A stretch of DNA of 6,604 nucleotides from positions 1 to 6,604 of the forward strand of contig CBFCXR010000145.1 of assembly GCA_965602045.1 (NCBI GenBank), read 5' to 3'. This DNA is from G020354785 sp965602045 (GTDB lineage: Bacteria > Bacteroidota > Bacteroidia > Bacteroidales > UBA10428). The number at the start of each line of letters is the position of its first letter. Within the stretch, counting starts at the first letter, position 1. Made by a program: the position numbers and the translations under genes. A model generated the notes under the pieces. That model was not told where the DNA came from, ran no database searches, and saw only the letters and a program-made list of their open reading frames with translations. Shown here one piece after another: positions 1 through 5,710 of the stretch.

Positions 1-2298
1 GCAATCAGCTTTAATCTTCTGGTAATTCCTCAGGATTTTTCATATAAAGAAAAAAAGGAATTAAAGTCAAATAATGATTACGTAATGCAGGCTGAGTATT
101 CCCCGTTCAGAAATTATTTTGCAATAACAATCGGGGATAACACAATTGAAATATATGATAAAAACTGGAATAAAATATATACCCATAAAGGTAATCCTGA
201 TTCACGTGCAGGTCATTTTTCATTCTCTCCGAATGAAAAATATCTTGCTTTTTCCAAATATAAGAGTGACAAGGATGTAGCAATTATTAACCTTGATAAC
301 AAAAAGGTTATTCATGTACTAACCGGGCATGAATACTTAATTACAGATATTATATACAGTAATAATGGAAAATTTCTGGCAACTTGTAGTCAGGATTGGA
401 CAATAAGAGTATGGAAACTGAAAGATGAAGTATTTGTACTTAACCAGGTTCTATCTGAACACCAGAATTCAGTTCGCGGATTAAGCTTTAGTTATAATGA
501 TGATTATTTTGCTTCAGCTGGTAATGACGGTAAGGTTGTAATTCGTGAACTAAAAGGAGACAAGTACGAATTTTTTCAGGAATTTTCTGATTTTAAGGGA
601 TATGTAAGAGATGTGGCATTTAATCCATCCAGGGATGAATTAATCATTGCAAGAAGTGATGATTTGAGAATATTAGAAAAATCAGGAAATAAATTTGTGC
701 AAAAAATTGCATATACAGATGTAATAGATATAGATACAAAAATAGAATACAGTCCGAATGGAAAATATGTTGTATTTGGGGATGGCTCAAGATTAAAAAT
801 CTTTGAGAATACCAAAAGCGGATTACAGGAAGCCGAAACAATTTACAGGCACAGTGATTATGTATTCGGGGGTACTTTTAGTATGGACGGGAAGTTTCTG
901 GTGTCTTACAGCTCAGATAAAAGTGCGGTTGTATGGGAAATAACCGGAGTAAGTCCGTCAGGCAAATCACAAATTGTTGATTACCTTGGAGATGATTTAT
1001 CCTCCGTACAAAAAGAAATTCTAACCCCGGAGATTATTTCCGAAATGCTGGGGACCTTAAACAAATCACAAATTAGATCCAGGGATGAATTTGAAACATC
1101 GCCACAATATGCTGAAAGACGCAAAAAGTTATCAGGATCATTATTGCTTGAGCTACAAAAAAGAATTGAAACAAACTACAATATTAATTATGACAGTAAA
1201 TCAGGAACCGTTAAAATACCTGTTCAGGGATTAATTGGCTATAATGCTGATCTGCAAATGTATAAGATAAGATTTCTTGAAACATATGCAGGAGTTGAAA
1301 TACCAATTAATGAGGCTAAAGAATTTAAAAAACATTGGGAAAAGTATAGCATTAAAGCATTAAAAAAAATCAGAAAAGATGGTCTATGTTATGAATATTC
1401 CGATTTTAGCCTTGTTTCTTCCAGCACAGACAAAGCGTTCAAAGTATTTCCAGCGGAAAATCCTTTTCATCTTAAAGTTTATGGTAACAGAAGCAAAATA
1501 GATGATTTACAGGAGATAATAAATAAATCTTCAAATGCCGATATAGGGAAAAAGCCTGCAGGCAAGGAACAAAATGTTGTTATGGCATTATTATTTGCTA
1601 ACAATATTTATGATTCATTCTCTGATCTCATTAACCCTGTTTTTGATTTAAATACAATTGCAGAGGAATTACGAAATAATTACGCAGTACAAACTGAAAT
1701 TGTTGAAAATGCAACTTTAAATGAAACTCTAAGCAAACTCAGAGATTATGCTAAATTTGATTATTCTCAAAACGAAAATTTAATAATTTTCTTTGCAGGG
1801 CATGGGAATTATGATGAAATTTTTAATGAGGGATATGTAATTGCTACTGATTCGAAACTTGATGATGAAGCAAAAATAACTTGTCTTTCTCATTCTAATT
1901 TGAGAACAATAATAAATAACATACCATGCGATCATATTTTGCTGGTAATGGACGTTTGTTTTGGGGGCACTTTTGATCCTATTATTGCCAGCAGAAGCAG
2001 GGGGTCAGATATTTATGCTGATATTTCGAATGAAGAATTTGTTTCGCGCAAACATAAATACAAAACACGATTATATCTTACTTCAGGAGGAAAGGATTAT
2101 GTCCCTGACGGCAGACCAGGATATCATTCACCTTTTGCCAGAAGATTTATTGAAGCATTAAGAAATTACGGCGGCAAAGATGGTATATTAACCATTAATG
2201 AAATACTCCAGTTTATAGAAAAGGTTGAGCCACAGCCATGTTTTGGGGAGTTTGGTGATAACGAACCCGGCAGTGATTTTCTATTGATTTCAAAATAG
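1..2298 (+). CDS. WD40 beta-propeller / caspase-like (peptidase C14) fusion protein, 5' end outside window
   Basis: The reading frame is open from base 1 to the TAG at 2296-2298, so the gene is cut by the window edge. The first ATG (85) is unlikely to be the true start: its codon sits inside a WD40 strand (YVMQAEYSP) that lines up with YVRDVAFNP and YVFGGTFSM further on. Counting M at 85 as residue 1, residues 1-288 hold about seven WD40-like blades, the clearest being FLATCSQDWTIRVW and FLVSYSSDKSAVVWE. Residues 289-490 form a linker with an FETSPQYAERR motif. Residues about 495-737 are a caspase-like domain with the catalytic pair His573 (FFAGHG) and Cys625 (MDVCFGG), followed by a TSGGKDYVPDG segment. 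A protease of the caspase/metacaspase superfamily is well supported. Its substrate, location and role (cell death, signalling or defence) cannot be read from the sequence. A signal peptide upstream cannot be excluded. Confidence 0.88.
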   Translation, partial: AISFNLLVIPQDFSYKEKKELKSNNDYVMQAEYSPFRNYFAITIGDNTIEIYDKNWNKIYTHKGNPDSRAGHFSFSPNEKYLAFSKYKSDKDVAIINLDNKKVIHVLTGHEYLITDIIYSNNGKFLATCSQDWTIRVWKLKDEVFVLNQVLSEHQNSVRGLSFSYNDDYFASAGNDGKVVIRELKGDKYEFFQEFSDFKGYVRDVAFNPSRDELIIARSDDLRILEKSGNKFVQKIAYTDVIDIDTKIEYSPNGKYVVFGDGSRLKIFENTKSGLQEAETIYRHSDYVFGGTFSMDGKFLVSYSSDKSAVVWEITGVSPSGKSQIVDYLGDDLSSVQKEILTPEIISEMLGTLNKSQIRSRDEFETSPQYAERRKKLSGSLLLELQKRIETNYNINYDSKSGTVKIPVQGLIGYNADLQMYKIRFLETYAGVEIPINEAKEFKKHWEKYSIKALKKIRKDGLCYEYSDFSLVSSSTDKAFKVFPAENPFHLKVYGNRSKIDDLQEIINKSSNADIGKKPAGKEQNVVMALLFANNIYDSFSDLINPVFDLNTIAEELRNNYAVQTEIVENATLNETLSKLRDYAKFDYSQNENLIIFFAGHGNYDEIFNEGYVIATDSKLDDEAKITCLSHSNLRTIINNIPCDHILLVMDVCFGGTFDPIIASRSRGSDIYADISNEEFVSRKHKYKTRLYLTSGGKDYVPDGRPGYHSPFARRFIEALRNYGGKDGILTINEILQFIEKVEPQPCFGEFGDNEPGSDFLLISK

Positions 2299-2322
2299 AA
2301 TAAACATTATTCTATTCTTTTT
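2294..2322 (+). terminator. Intrinsic terminator of the WD40-caspase gene
   Basis: A perfect 10-bp stem, AATAGAATAA (2294-2303) with TTATTCTATT (2307-2316), encloses a 3-nt loop and is followed by CTTTTT. The gene's TAG stop lies inside the left arm. The stem is AT-rich, so its strength is uncertain, but geometry and position are typical of a Rho-independent terminator. Confidence 0.7.
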
Positions 2323-2329
2323 AACATTC

Positions 2330-2381
2330 CCATATGCTTTATTAAGCTATGGAGTTCATATTATTAAATCATTAATAATAT
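2330..2381. repeat. Two further hairpins behind the terminator
   Basis: CCATA-T-GCTT (2330-2339) pairs with AAGCTATGG (2344-2352), leaving one bulged T. Six bases later ATATTATTAA (2358-2367) pairs perfectly with TTAATAATAT (2372-2381) around an ATCA loop. Neither is followed by a T-run. They may be 3' stabilising structures, a backup terminator on either strand, or chance in AT-rich DNA. The rest of the 2299-2543 spacer is very AT-rich and holds no gene I can support. Confidence 0.45.
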
Positions 2382-2513
2382 TCAGCCATTGTTAATTAAA
2401 AAATTACATAATTTTAAAATTTTTTGTAAATTAGTATGATTTATATGTTTTTTTATATTTAATTATTTTATTCAATTTAATTTATTAAATATTTTTATAA
2501 TATATTAATGTTT

Positions 2514-2529
2514 AATGTATTTATACATT
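2514..2529. promoter_or_regulatory. Dyad AATGTAT-TT-ATACATT upstream of the AbrB-type gene, possible operator
   Basis: Two perfect 7-bp inverted arms are separated by 2 bp and end 14 bp before the ATG at 2544. AbrB/SpoVT-type proteins often bind AT-rich DNA near their own promoters, so autoregulation is plausible. The whole spacer is strongly AT-rich, so chance is a real alternative. A weak Bacteroidota-like promoter may lie upstream (TTTG at 2423-2426, TATGTTTT at 2444-2451), but it fits the TAnnTTTG consensus poorly and has a short 17-bp gap. Confidence 0.3.
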
Positions 2530-2543
2530 TTAATTAAATTATT

Positions 2544-2798
2544 ATGGTTAAACTTAAAAAGAATAAGATTTTTTTTGGAACGGCAAAAGTAGGTGAAAGA
2601 GGACAAATTGTTATTCCAAAAGAAGCCAGGGAAATGTTTAAGATTAAACCTAATGATTCTATACTTGTAATTGGTGATAAAGAAAAGGGGTTAGTAATTG
2701 CCAAATCAGGAATAATGAAAAAATTTGCATCACAAGTTATGGGATCTTTTAGTATTTACGACCACCAGGATAATAATTTTTCTGCAAAAGCTAAATAA
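2544..2798 (+). CDS. AbrB/MazE/SpoVT-family DNA-binding protein
   Basis: This 84-residue protein carries the swapped-hairpin AbrB fold at about residues 13-57. Diagnostic is VGERGQIVIPKEAREMFKIKPND (residues 16-38), with the GQIVIPKEAR core, followed by the LVIGDKEKGLVIAK strand pair. Such proteins dimerise and bind DNA as transcription regulators or as antitoxins. No toxin-like gene lies next to it, so a regulator is the better call. Residues 58-84 are a short polar tail without a recognised domain. The start at 2544 is preceded by an A/T-rich leader without a Shine-Dalgarno sequence. The next gene downstream is another DNA-binding protein (DUF134), 312 bp away, and both may serve the metal-cofactor-like operon that follows. 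The family call is firm; the target genes are inference. Confidence 0.88.
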   Translation: MVKLKKNKIFFGTAKVGERGQIVIPKEAREMFKIKPNDSILVIGDKEKGLVIAKSGIMKKFASQVMGSFSIYDHQDNNFSAKAK

Positions 2799-2821
2799 AT
2801 CGTTTTTTTTGTTATCCTGGT
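2764..2821. repeat. 13-bp inverted repeat across the end of the AbrB-type gene
   Basis: ACCAGGATAATAA (2764-2776) pairs with TTGTTATCCTGGT (2809-2821), with 12 Watson-Crick pairs and one G-T wobble around a 32-nt loop. The left arm is inside the coding region; the loop contains the stop codon and a run of eight T (2803-2810) that partly enters the right arm. No T-run follows the stem, so it is not a classical terminator. It may protect the mRNA 3' end. Confidence 0.45.
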
Positions 2822-3060
2822 CTGAATTATGAATACTTCTAACCTGATTTAATTTCTGAAAGGCATACTATTATCTCAGGAAAGGAAAAAATGGTGGTTA
2901 TTATTAATAAATGCACGAATAAGACCAAATCTTAGGAGGGATATTGTTTATTCCCAGGCTCCTTCCCAGACAGCGTGATGGTATGGGGCCAAATGCAATC
3001 ATCTCTATGTTGTTTATAATTGTTTTAAATCTTTGCTGTAAATTTTAAAAATAATTTGGA
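2799..3060. other. Spacer with GC-rich patch, no convincing gene
   Basis: I see no convincing gene here. Most of the spacer is AT-rich, but about 2935-3000 is roughly half G+C. Within the patch GGCTCC (2957-2962) can pair with GGGGCC (2985-2990) around a 22-nt loop. One + frame is open from 2853 to 3038 apart from a single TGA at 2976, with no good start codon. Another frame (2962-2997) reads LPRQRDGMGPNA, faintly like the N-terminus of the DUF5320-type proteins downstream. A decayed gene, a structured leader RNA, or chance are all possible. Confidence 0.3.
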
Positions 3061-3100
3061 TAATGAACATATGTTCATTATATTTGTGAACTATTGTTCA
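3061..3100. promoter_or_regulatory. Tandem operator-like dyads TGAAC-N4-GTTCA upstream of the DUF134 gene
   Basis: Site 1 is TGAACATATGTTCA (3064-3077), the core of a perfect 20-bp palindrome at 3061-3080. Site 2 is TGAACTATTGTTCA (3087-3100). The outer 5-bp arms are identical and the centres are 23 bp apart, a little over two helical turns, so dimers could bind on roughly the same face. Site 2 ends 10 bp before the DUF134 ATG at 3111. A promoter element may lie just upstream (TTTG at 3032-3035 and TAATTTG at 3052-3058), though spacing and fit to the Bacteroidota consensus are imperfect. Autorepression by the DUF134 protein is the simplest inference; the AbrB-type protein or a factor elsewhere are alternatives. 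Confidence 0.65.
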
Positions 3101-3110
3101 TATCATTTAT

Positions 3111-3680
3111 ATGTCACCAAGACGTAAAAGATTCAGAAGGATAGGTTCTCCGCCTGCATTAAAAGGGTATAAGCCAATAGGAGTACCATTTATTGAAACA
3201 GACACTATTTCTGTATTATATGAAGAATATGAAGCTTTAAGATTAACAAATTATGAAGGTTTGATGCATGAAGAAGCAGCAAATTTAATGAATATTTCAA
3301 GGCCAACTTTTACAAGAGTTTATAATAGCTGTATAAAAAAGATTGCCCGTGGATTTACAGAAGGGAAATCAATAATAATTGATGGTGGAGATGTGGAATT
3401 TGACAAGCAGTGGTTCAGATGTAACGATTGCTATATTATATTTCATCATTCTAAAATAAATAATCCTGCATGTCCTAAATGCCAGTCCAAAAATATTGAA
3501 CACATAAATAAGAGTATTAAAAACTGGAGAGATAATAAAAATACGAAAGAAATAACTGAAATTAAGGAGTTTTGTATTTGTACTGTATGTAATTACCAGG
3601 AACCGCATAAACGCGGAGTTCCGTGTTTTACTAAGATATGTCCGAATTGTAAAACTCCTTTGATAAGAAATGATATTTAA
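3111..3680 (+). CDS. DUF134/UPF0251 predicted DNA-binding protein with two zinc-ribbon-like extensions
   Basis: The 189-residue protein opens with the UPF0251 signature: a basic N-terminus (MSPRRKRFRRIG), a YEEYEALRLTNYEGL segment at about 37-51, and a helix-turn-helix MHEEAANLMNISRPTFTRV at about 52-70. Many DUF134 proteins end shortly after this; here about 90 residues follow with two Cys clusters. The first is C104-x2-C107 with C121-x2-C124. The second is C155, C157, C160, C172, C177 and C180, around EPHKRGVPC, like a rubredoxin/zinc-ribbon knuckle. The protein is therefore probably a transcription regulator that binds Zn, and the second cluster could bind another metal. DUF134 genes are often found near NifX-like and Mrp-like genes, as here. 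The tandem dyads just upstream suggest it may control its own expression and the operon downstream. The ligand is unknown. Confidence 0.85.
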   Translation: MSPRRKRFRRIGSPPALKGYKPIGVPFIETDTISVLYEEYEALRLTNYEGLMHEEAANLMNISRPTFTRVYNSCIKKIARGFTEGKSIIIDGGDVEFDKQWFRCNDCYIIFHHSKINNPACPKCQSKNIEHINKSIKNWRDNKNTKEITEIKEFCICTVCNYQEPHKRGVPCFTKICPNCKTPLIRNDI

Positions 3681-3903
3681 ATGAGTAAACAGCATTCATT
3701 AATCGATAAACGGTCAACTATTTAAATATGAATAGTATTATGAATTTGGAATTAACTAATGCTGATTCAAAACAATTGGAAACTCAGAATTGGCAAAATA
3801 TTTCTTCTAAGTTTAAATATATTGAAAAATTCATATTTAAATCATGACCTAACAAATGCAAAATATTTTTTAAATAAAGTGTTTAATCTAAAAACAATTA
3901 ATT
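3681..3903. other. Structured spacer between DUF134 and the metal-cofactor-like operon
   Basis: Two perfect 14-bp inverted arms, ATTTAAATATGAAT (3720-3733) and ATTCATATTTAAAT (3829-3842), are 95 bp apart. An ATG directly abuts the DUF134 stop (3681), but its frame ends after 14 codons at 3725. I see no clear Bacteroidota promoter; TGAATTTG at 3741-3748 is a near match to TAnnTTTG, but no TTTG lies at the right distance upstream. The segment could hold the operon's promoter and leader, or the remains of a small gene. Confidence 0.4.
3728..3847 (+). pseudogene. Possible 39-codon ORF or frameshifted small-gene remnant
   Basis: An ATG frame of 39 codons runs MNSIMNLELTNADSKQ... to FKYIEKFIFKS and stops at TGA 3845-3847. 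In a second frame the reading continues as NHDLTNAKYFLNKV (from 3840) and runs to a TAG overlapping the start of the next gene, so a one-base shift near 3840 would join two protein-like stretches. I do not recognise either part. The AT-rich base composition alone gives Asn, Lys, Ile and Phe codons, so chance is likely enough that this should be read as a lead only. The ORF nearly coincides with the segment bracketed by the 14-bp inverted repeat at 3720-3842. Confidence 0.2.
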
Positions 3904-4245
3904 ATGCCTAGAGGTGACAAAACAGGCCCGGAAGGACAAGGTCCGATGACGGGCAGGGGACTTGGATTTTGTGCAGGATATCCAAATCCCGGATTTGCAA
4001 ATAATTTTTTTGGAAGAGGTATTGGAACCAGTAGATTTTTCGGCAGAGGTTTAGGAATGGGCTTCCGCGGAGGAAGAGGCCAATCCGGCAATTATTACCC
4101 GAACCAATATCCAGCACCTCAAGCTCTTTCAAAAAAGGACGAACTTAATATTATGGAAGTTCAGGCTAAAAACCTTAAAAAGGAATTAGATGAAATACAT
4201 ATGCGTATATCTGAACTTAAATCTGAAAAAGATCATCAAAAATAA
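3904..4245 (+). CDS. DUF5320-type glycine-rich small protein with C-terminal coiled coil
   Basis: The 113-residue protein starts with MPRGDKTGPEGQGPMTGRGL and GFC, the hallmark of the DUF5320 family, which is usually annotated only as a domain of unknown function near NifX-like and Mrp-type genes. Residues 1-70 are rich in Gly, Arg and Phe, with FFGRG(I/L)G repeated at 35-41 and 45-51. Residues 76-110 are charged and heptad-like (LSKKDELNIMEVQAKN onward), suggesting a coiled coil for self-association. The only Cys is Cys23. There is no signal peptide, so it is probably cytoplasmic. It begins the tightly spaced run of genes, 62 bp ahead of a shorter relative. A structural or metal/cofactor-chaperone role is inference from neighbours; no activity is known to me. 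Confidence 0.8.
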   Translation: MPRGDKTGPEGQGPMTGRGLGFCAGYPNPGFANNFFGRGIGTSRFFGRGLGMGFRGGRGQSGNYYPNQYPAPQALSKKDELNIMEVQAKNLKKELDEIHMRISELKSEKDHQK

Positions 4246-4307
4246 AGAACTGGTGATTAATTAGAATTTATGGTAACTTTATTTATTTAACTTTAAATTA
4301 AATAACC

Positions 4308-4478
4308 ATGCCAAACAGAGATGGTACAGGGCCTTCAGGAAAAGGTTCCGGAACTGGCAAGGGCCTGGGCAGGTGTAAAAAAGGAAAGCAATCCGATAAG
4401 GATAACATTGCATCAGGAAAAGGCAGAGGTTTTGCTAAAGGCAGCCAAAAAGGAATGGGACAGGGAAAAAACAGATAA
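4308..4478 (+). CDS. 56-residue DUF5320-like small protein, relative of the preceding gene
   Basis: ATG 4308 to TAA 4476-4478 encodes 56 residues, beginning MPNRDGTGPSGKGSGTGKGL and GRC. Aligned without gaps to the preceding protein, 14 of the first 23 positions are identical, including the single Cys23 of each protein. After that it is a Gly/Lys/Arg-rich tail (KGKQSDKDN, GKGRGFAKGS, KGMGQGKNR) with neither the aromatic repeats nor the coiled coil of the longer protein. It is highly basic and likely unstructured. It sits 62 bp after the longer relative and 14 bp before the Mrp ATPase, so it is probably co-transcribed. The paired occurrence suggests duplication and divergence, with Cys23 and the GTGP-G-G-TG-GLG-C pattern as the functional core. 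A gene caller with a length cut-off could miss it. Confidence 0.75.
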   Translation: MPNRDGTGPSGKGSGTGKGLGRCKKGKQSDKDNIASGKGRGFAKGSQKGMGQGKNR

Positions 4479-4492
4479 GAAATAATAAAAAA

Positions 4493-5347
4493 ATGATAAA
4501 TCAGAATGATCAGGAAAGTTCATTGCTTCCTGGCGTAAAGAATATTATTGCTGTTGCTTCAGGTAAAGGAGGTGTTGGAAAATCAACAATAGCCACAAAT
4601 CTTGCTGTAGCTTTGGCATCGGAAAATTACAAGGTTGGAATTATTGATGCTGACATTTTCGGGCCTTCCCTGCCAAAAATGTTTGGTGTTGAAGATGAAC
4701 ACCCCGATGTAAAAAGATCTGACAGCAAAGATATTATAATCCCTATTGAAAAGTTTGGAGTAAAAATTCTTTCTATAGGTTTATTTATATCAAGGTTTGA
4801 AGCCACAGTCTGGAGAGGTCCGATGGCATCAAAGGTCCTGCAACAATTAATCAGAGATGTGGACTGGGGTGAACTTGACTATTTATTTTTTGACCTGCCC
4901 CCCGGAACAAGTGATATACATCTAACATTAGTGCAGACTTTACCTGTTACCGGCGTTATAATTGTCAGCACACCACAGGATGTTGCTCTTGCTGATGCTA
5001 TAAAAGGTATAAGTATGTTTAGTGGAAAACAAATAGAGGTTCCTATACTCGGACTTGTGGAAAATATGTCGTGGTTCACTCCTGAAGAATTACCCGACAA
5101 AAAATATTACATCTTTGGAAAAGAAGGTTGTAAAAAGCTATCAAAAAAATTTAAAGTCCCTATATTAGGAGAAATTCCCATTGTACAAAGCATTAGAGAA
5201 GGAGGAGATTCCGGATTACCATCAGTGATTGACAATAAAATTACAGGGCAATATTTTAAGGAATTAGCAATAAACGTAGTAAAATGCGTTAAATATAGGA
5301 ATCAACATTTAAAACCTACTAAGGTTGTTGAATTAGTTAAAAAATAA
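4493..5347 (+). CDS. Mrp/NBP35-type P-loop ATPase (iron-sulfur cluster carrier family)
   Basis: The 284-residue protein has the deviant Walker A motif GKGGVGKS at 24-31 with signature Lys25, the DADIFGPS segment at 52-59, WRGPM at 107-111 and FDLPPGTSD at 133-141. These are diagnostic of the Mrp/NBP35 subfamily, whose members bind and transfer Fe-S clusters as dimers in the cytoplasm. Two points are unusual. It lacks the N-terminal MIP18/DUF59 domain often present in Mrp, starting only about 14 residues before the P-loop strand. The usual CxxC that holds the bridging cluster, expected after NMSWF (191-195), is replaced by TPEELPDKKYYIFG (196-209). The same replacement is, as far as I recall, common in Bacteroidota Mrp. 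The only two Cys are Cys213 and Cys265. It lies 14 bp after the small Gly-rich gene and 13 bp before the NifX-like gene, so the three are likely co-translated. Confidence 0.93.
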   Translation: MINQNDQESSLLPGVKNIIAVASGKGGVGKSTIATNLAVALASENYKVGIIDADIFGPSLPKMFGVEDEHPDVKRSDSKDIIIPIEKFGVKILSIGLFISRFEATVWRGPMASKVLQQLIRDVDWGELDYLFFDLPPGTSDIHLTLVQTLPVTGVIIVSTPQDVALADAIKGISMFSGKQIEVPILGLVENMSWFTPEELPDKKYYIFGKEGCKKLSKKFKVPILGEIPIVQSIREGGDSGLPSVIDNKITGQYFKELAINVVKCVKYRNQHLKPTKVVELVKK

Positions 5348-5360
5348 AATATCTAAATTC

Positions 5361-5696
5361 ATGAAAAAAATTGCAATACCCATATCGGACAATAAATTAA
5401 GTCCTCATTTCGGACATTGTAAAGAATTCGTTGTTTGCGAAGTTGAAGATAATAAAATTATTAATGAGACTATTTTAGTATCCCCGCCACATGAGCCCGG
5501 CATCTTACCTAAATGGCTTAGCGATTATGGTGTTACAGATGTAATTGCCGGAGGCATGGGAAACAGGGCAATTAATCTTTTCCAGCAAGCCGGCATTAAT
5601 GTATTCGTAGGAGCACCACAACAAGAACCGAAAAAGATAATTAATGAATTTCTCGAAGGTACTCTAGTATTAACAGGAAATTATTGCGACCATTAA
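5361..5696 (+). CDS. NifX/NifB-C-type protein (dinitrogenase iron-molybdenum cofactor biosynthesis family)
   Basis: This 111-residue protein matches the PF02579 fold throughout: MKKIAIPISDNKLSPHFGHC at 1-20, PPHEPG at 42-47, VIAGGMGNRA at 61-70, and a C-terminal N-x-CDH at 107-111. The family includes NifX, NifY and the C-terminal part of NifB, which hold FeMo-cofactor precursors, and the orange protein (ORP) of sulfate reducers, which binds a Mo-Cu sulfide cluster. Cys20, Cys26, Cys109 and the nearby His16, His19 and His111 are plausible ligands. No nif structural genes are in view, so nitrogen fixation is not implied; storage or transfer of a metal-sulfur cluster made or loaded by the adjacent Mrp ATPase is the better inference. 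The stop is 14 bp before the DUF89 start. The family is certain; the metal bound is unknown. Confidence 0.92.
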   Translation: MKKIAIPISDNKLSPHFGHCKEFVVCEVEDNKIINETILVSPPHEPGILPKWLSDYGVTDVIAGGMGNRAINLFQQAGINVFVGAPQQEPKKIINEFLEGTLVLTGNYCDH

Positions 5697-5710
5697 ACAC
5701 TGTTTTGCTA

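Noticed and set aside
85..87. ATG 85 as the start of the WD40-caspase gene
   Set aside because: The frame is open back to base 1, and the codon falls inside a WD40 strand that aligns with other blades of the same protein, so the start is upstream of the window.
1961..2161. 66-codon + strand frame inside the caspase domain
   Set aside because: It overlaps the catalytic domain in another frame and shows no independent signal.
2544..2798. AbrB-type protein as antitoxin of a toxin-antitoxin pair
   Set aside because: No toxin-sized ORF of a known family adjoins it; the next gene is a DNA-binding protein 312 bp away.
2935..3000. Molybdenum-cofactor or other known riboswitch, or a tRNA, in the GC-rich patch
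   Set aside because: I could not match the conserved core of a Moco riboswitch or a tRNA cloverleaf; only one simple stem is evident.
3369..3695. 108-codon minus-strand frame opposite the DUF134 gene
   Set aside because: It lies fully antisense to a confidently identified gene, its product shows no recognisable motif, and its composition reflects AT-rich DNA read backwards.
3888..4132. Minus-strand frames opposite the DUF5320-type gene
   Set aside because: The Pro-rich product is just the complement of Gly-rich codons in the real gene.
5684..5710. TTG 5684 as the start of the DUF89 gene
   Set aside because: It would overlap the NifX-like gene and add nine residues ahead of the family's usual N-terminal Cys pair. 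ATG 5711 fits family length and spacing better.
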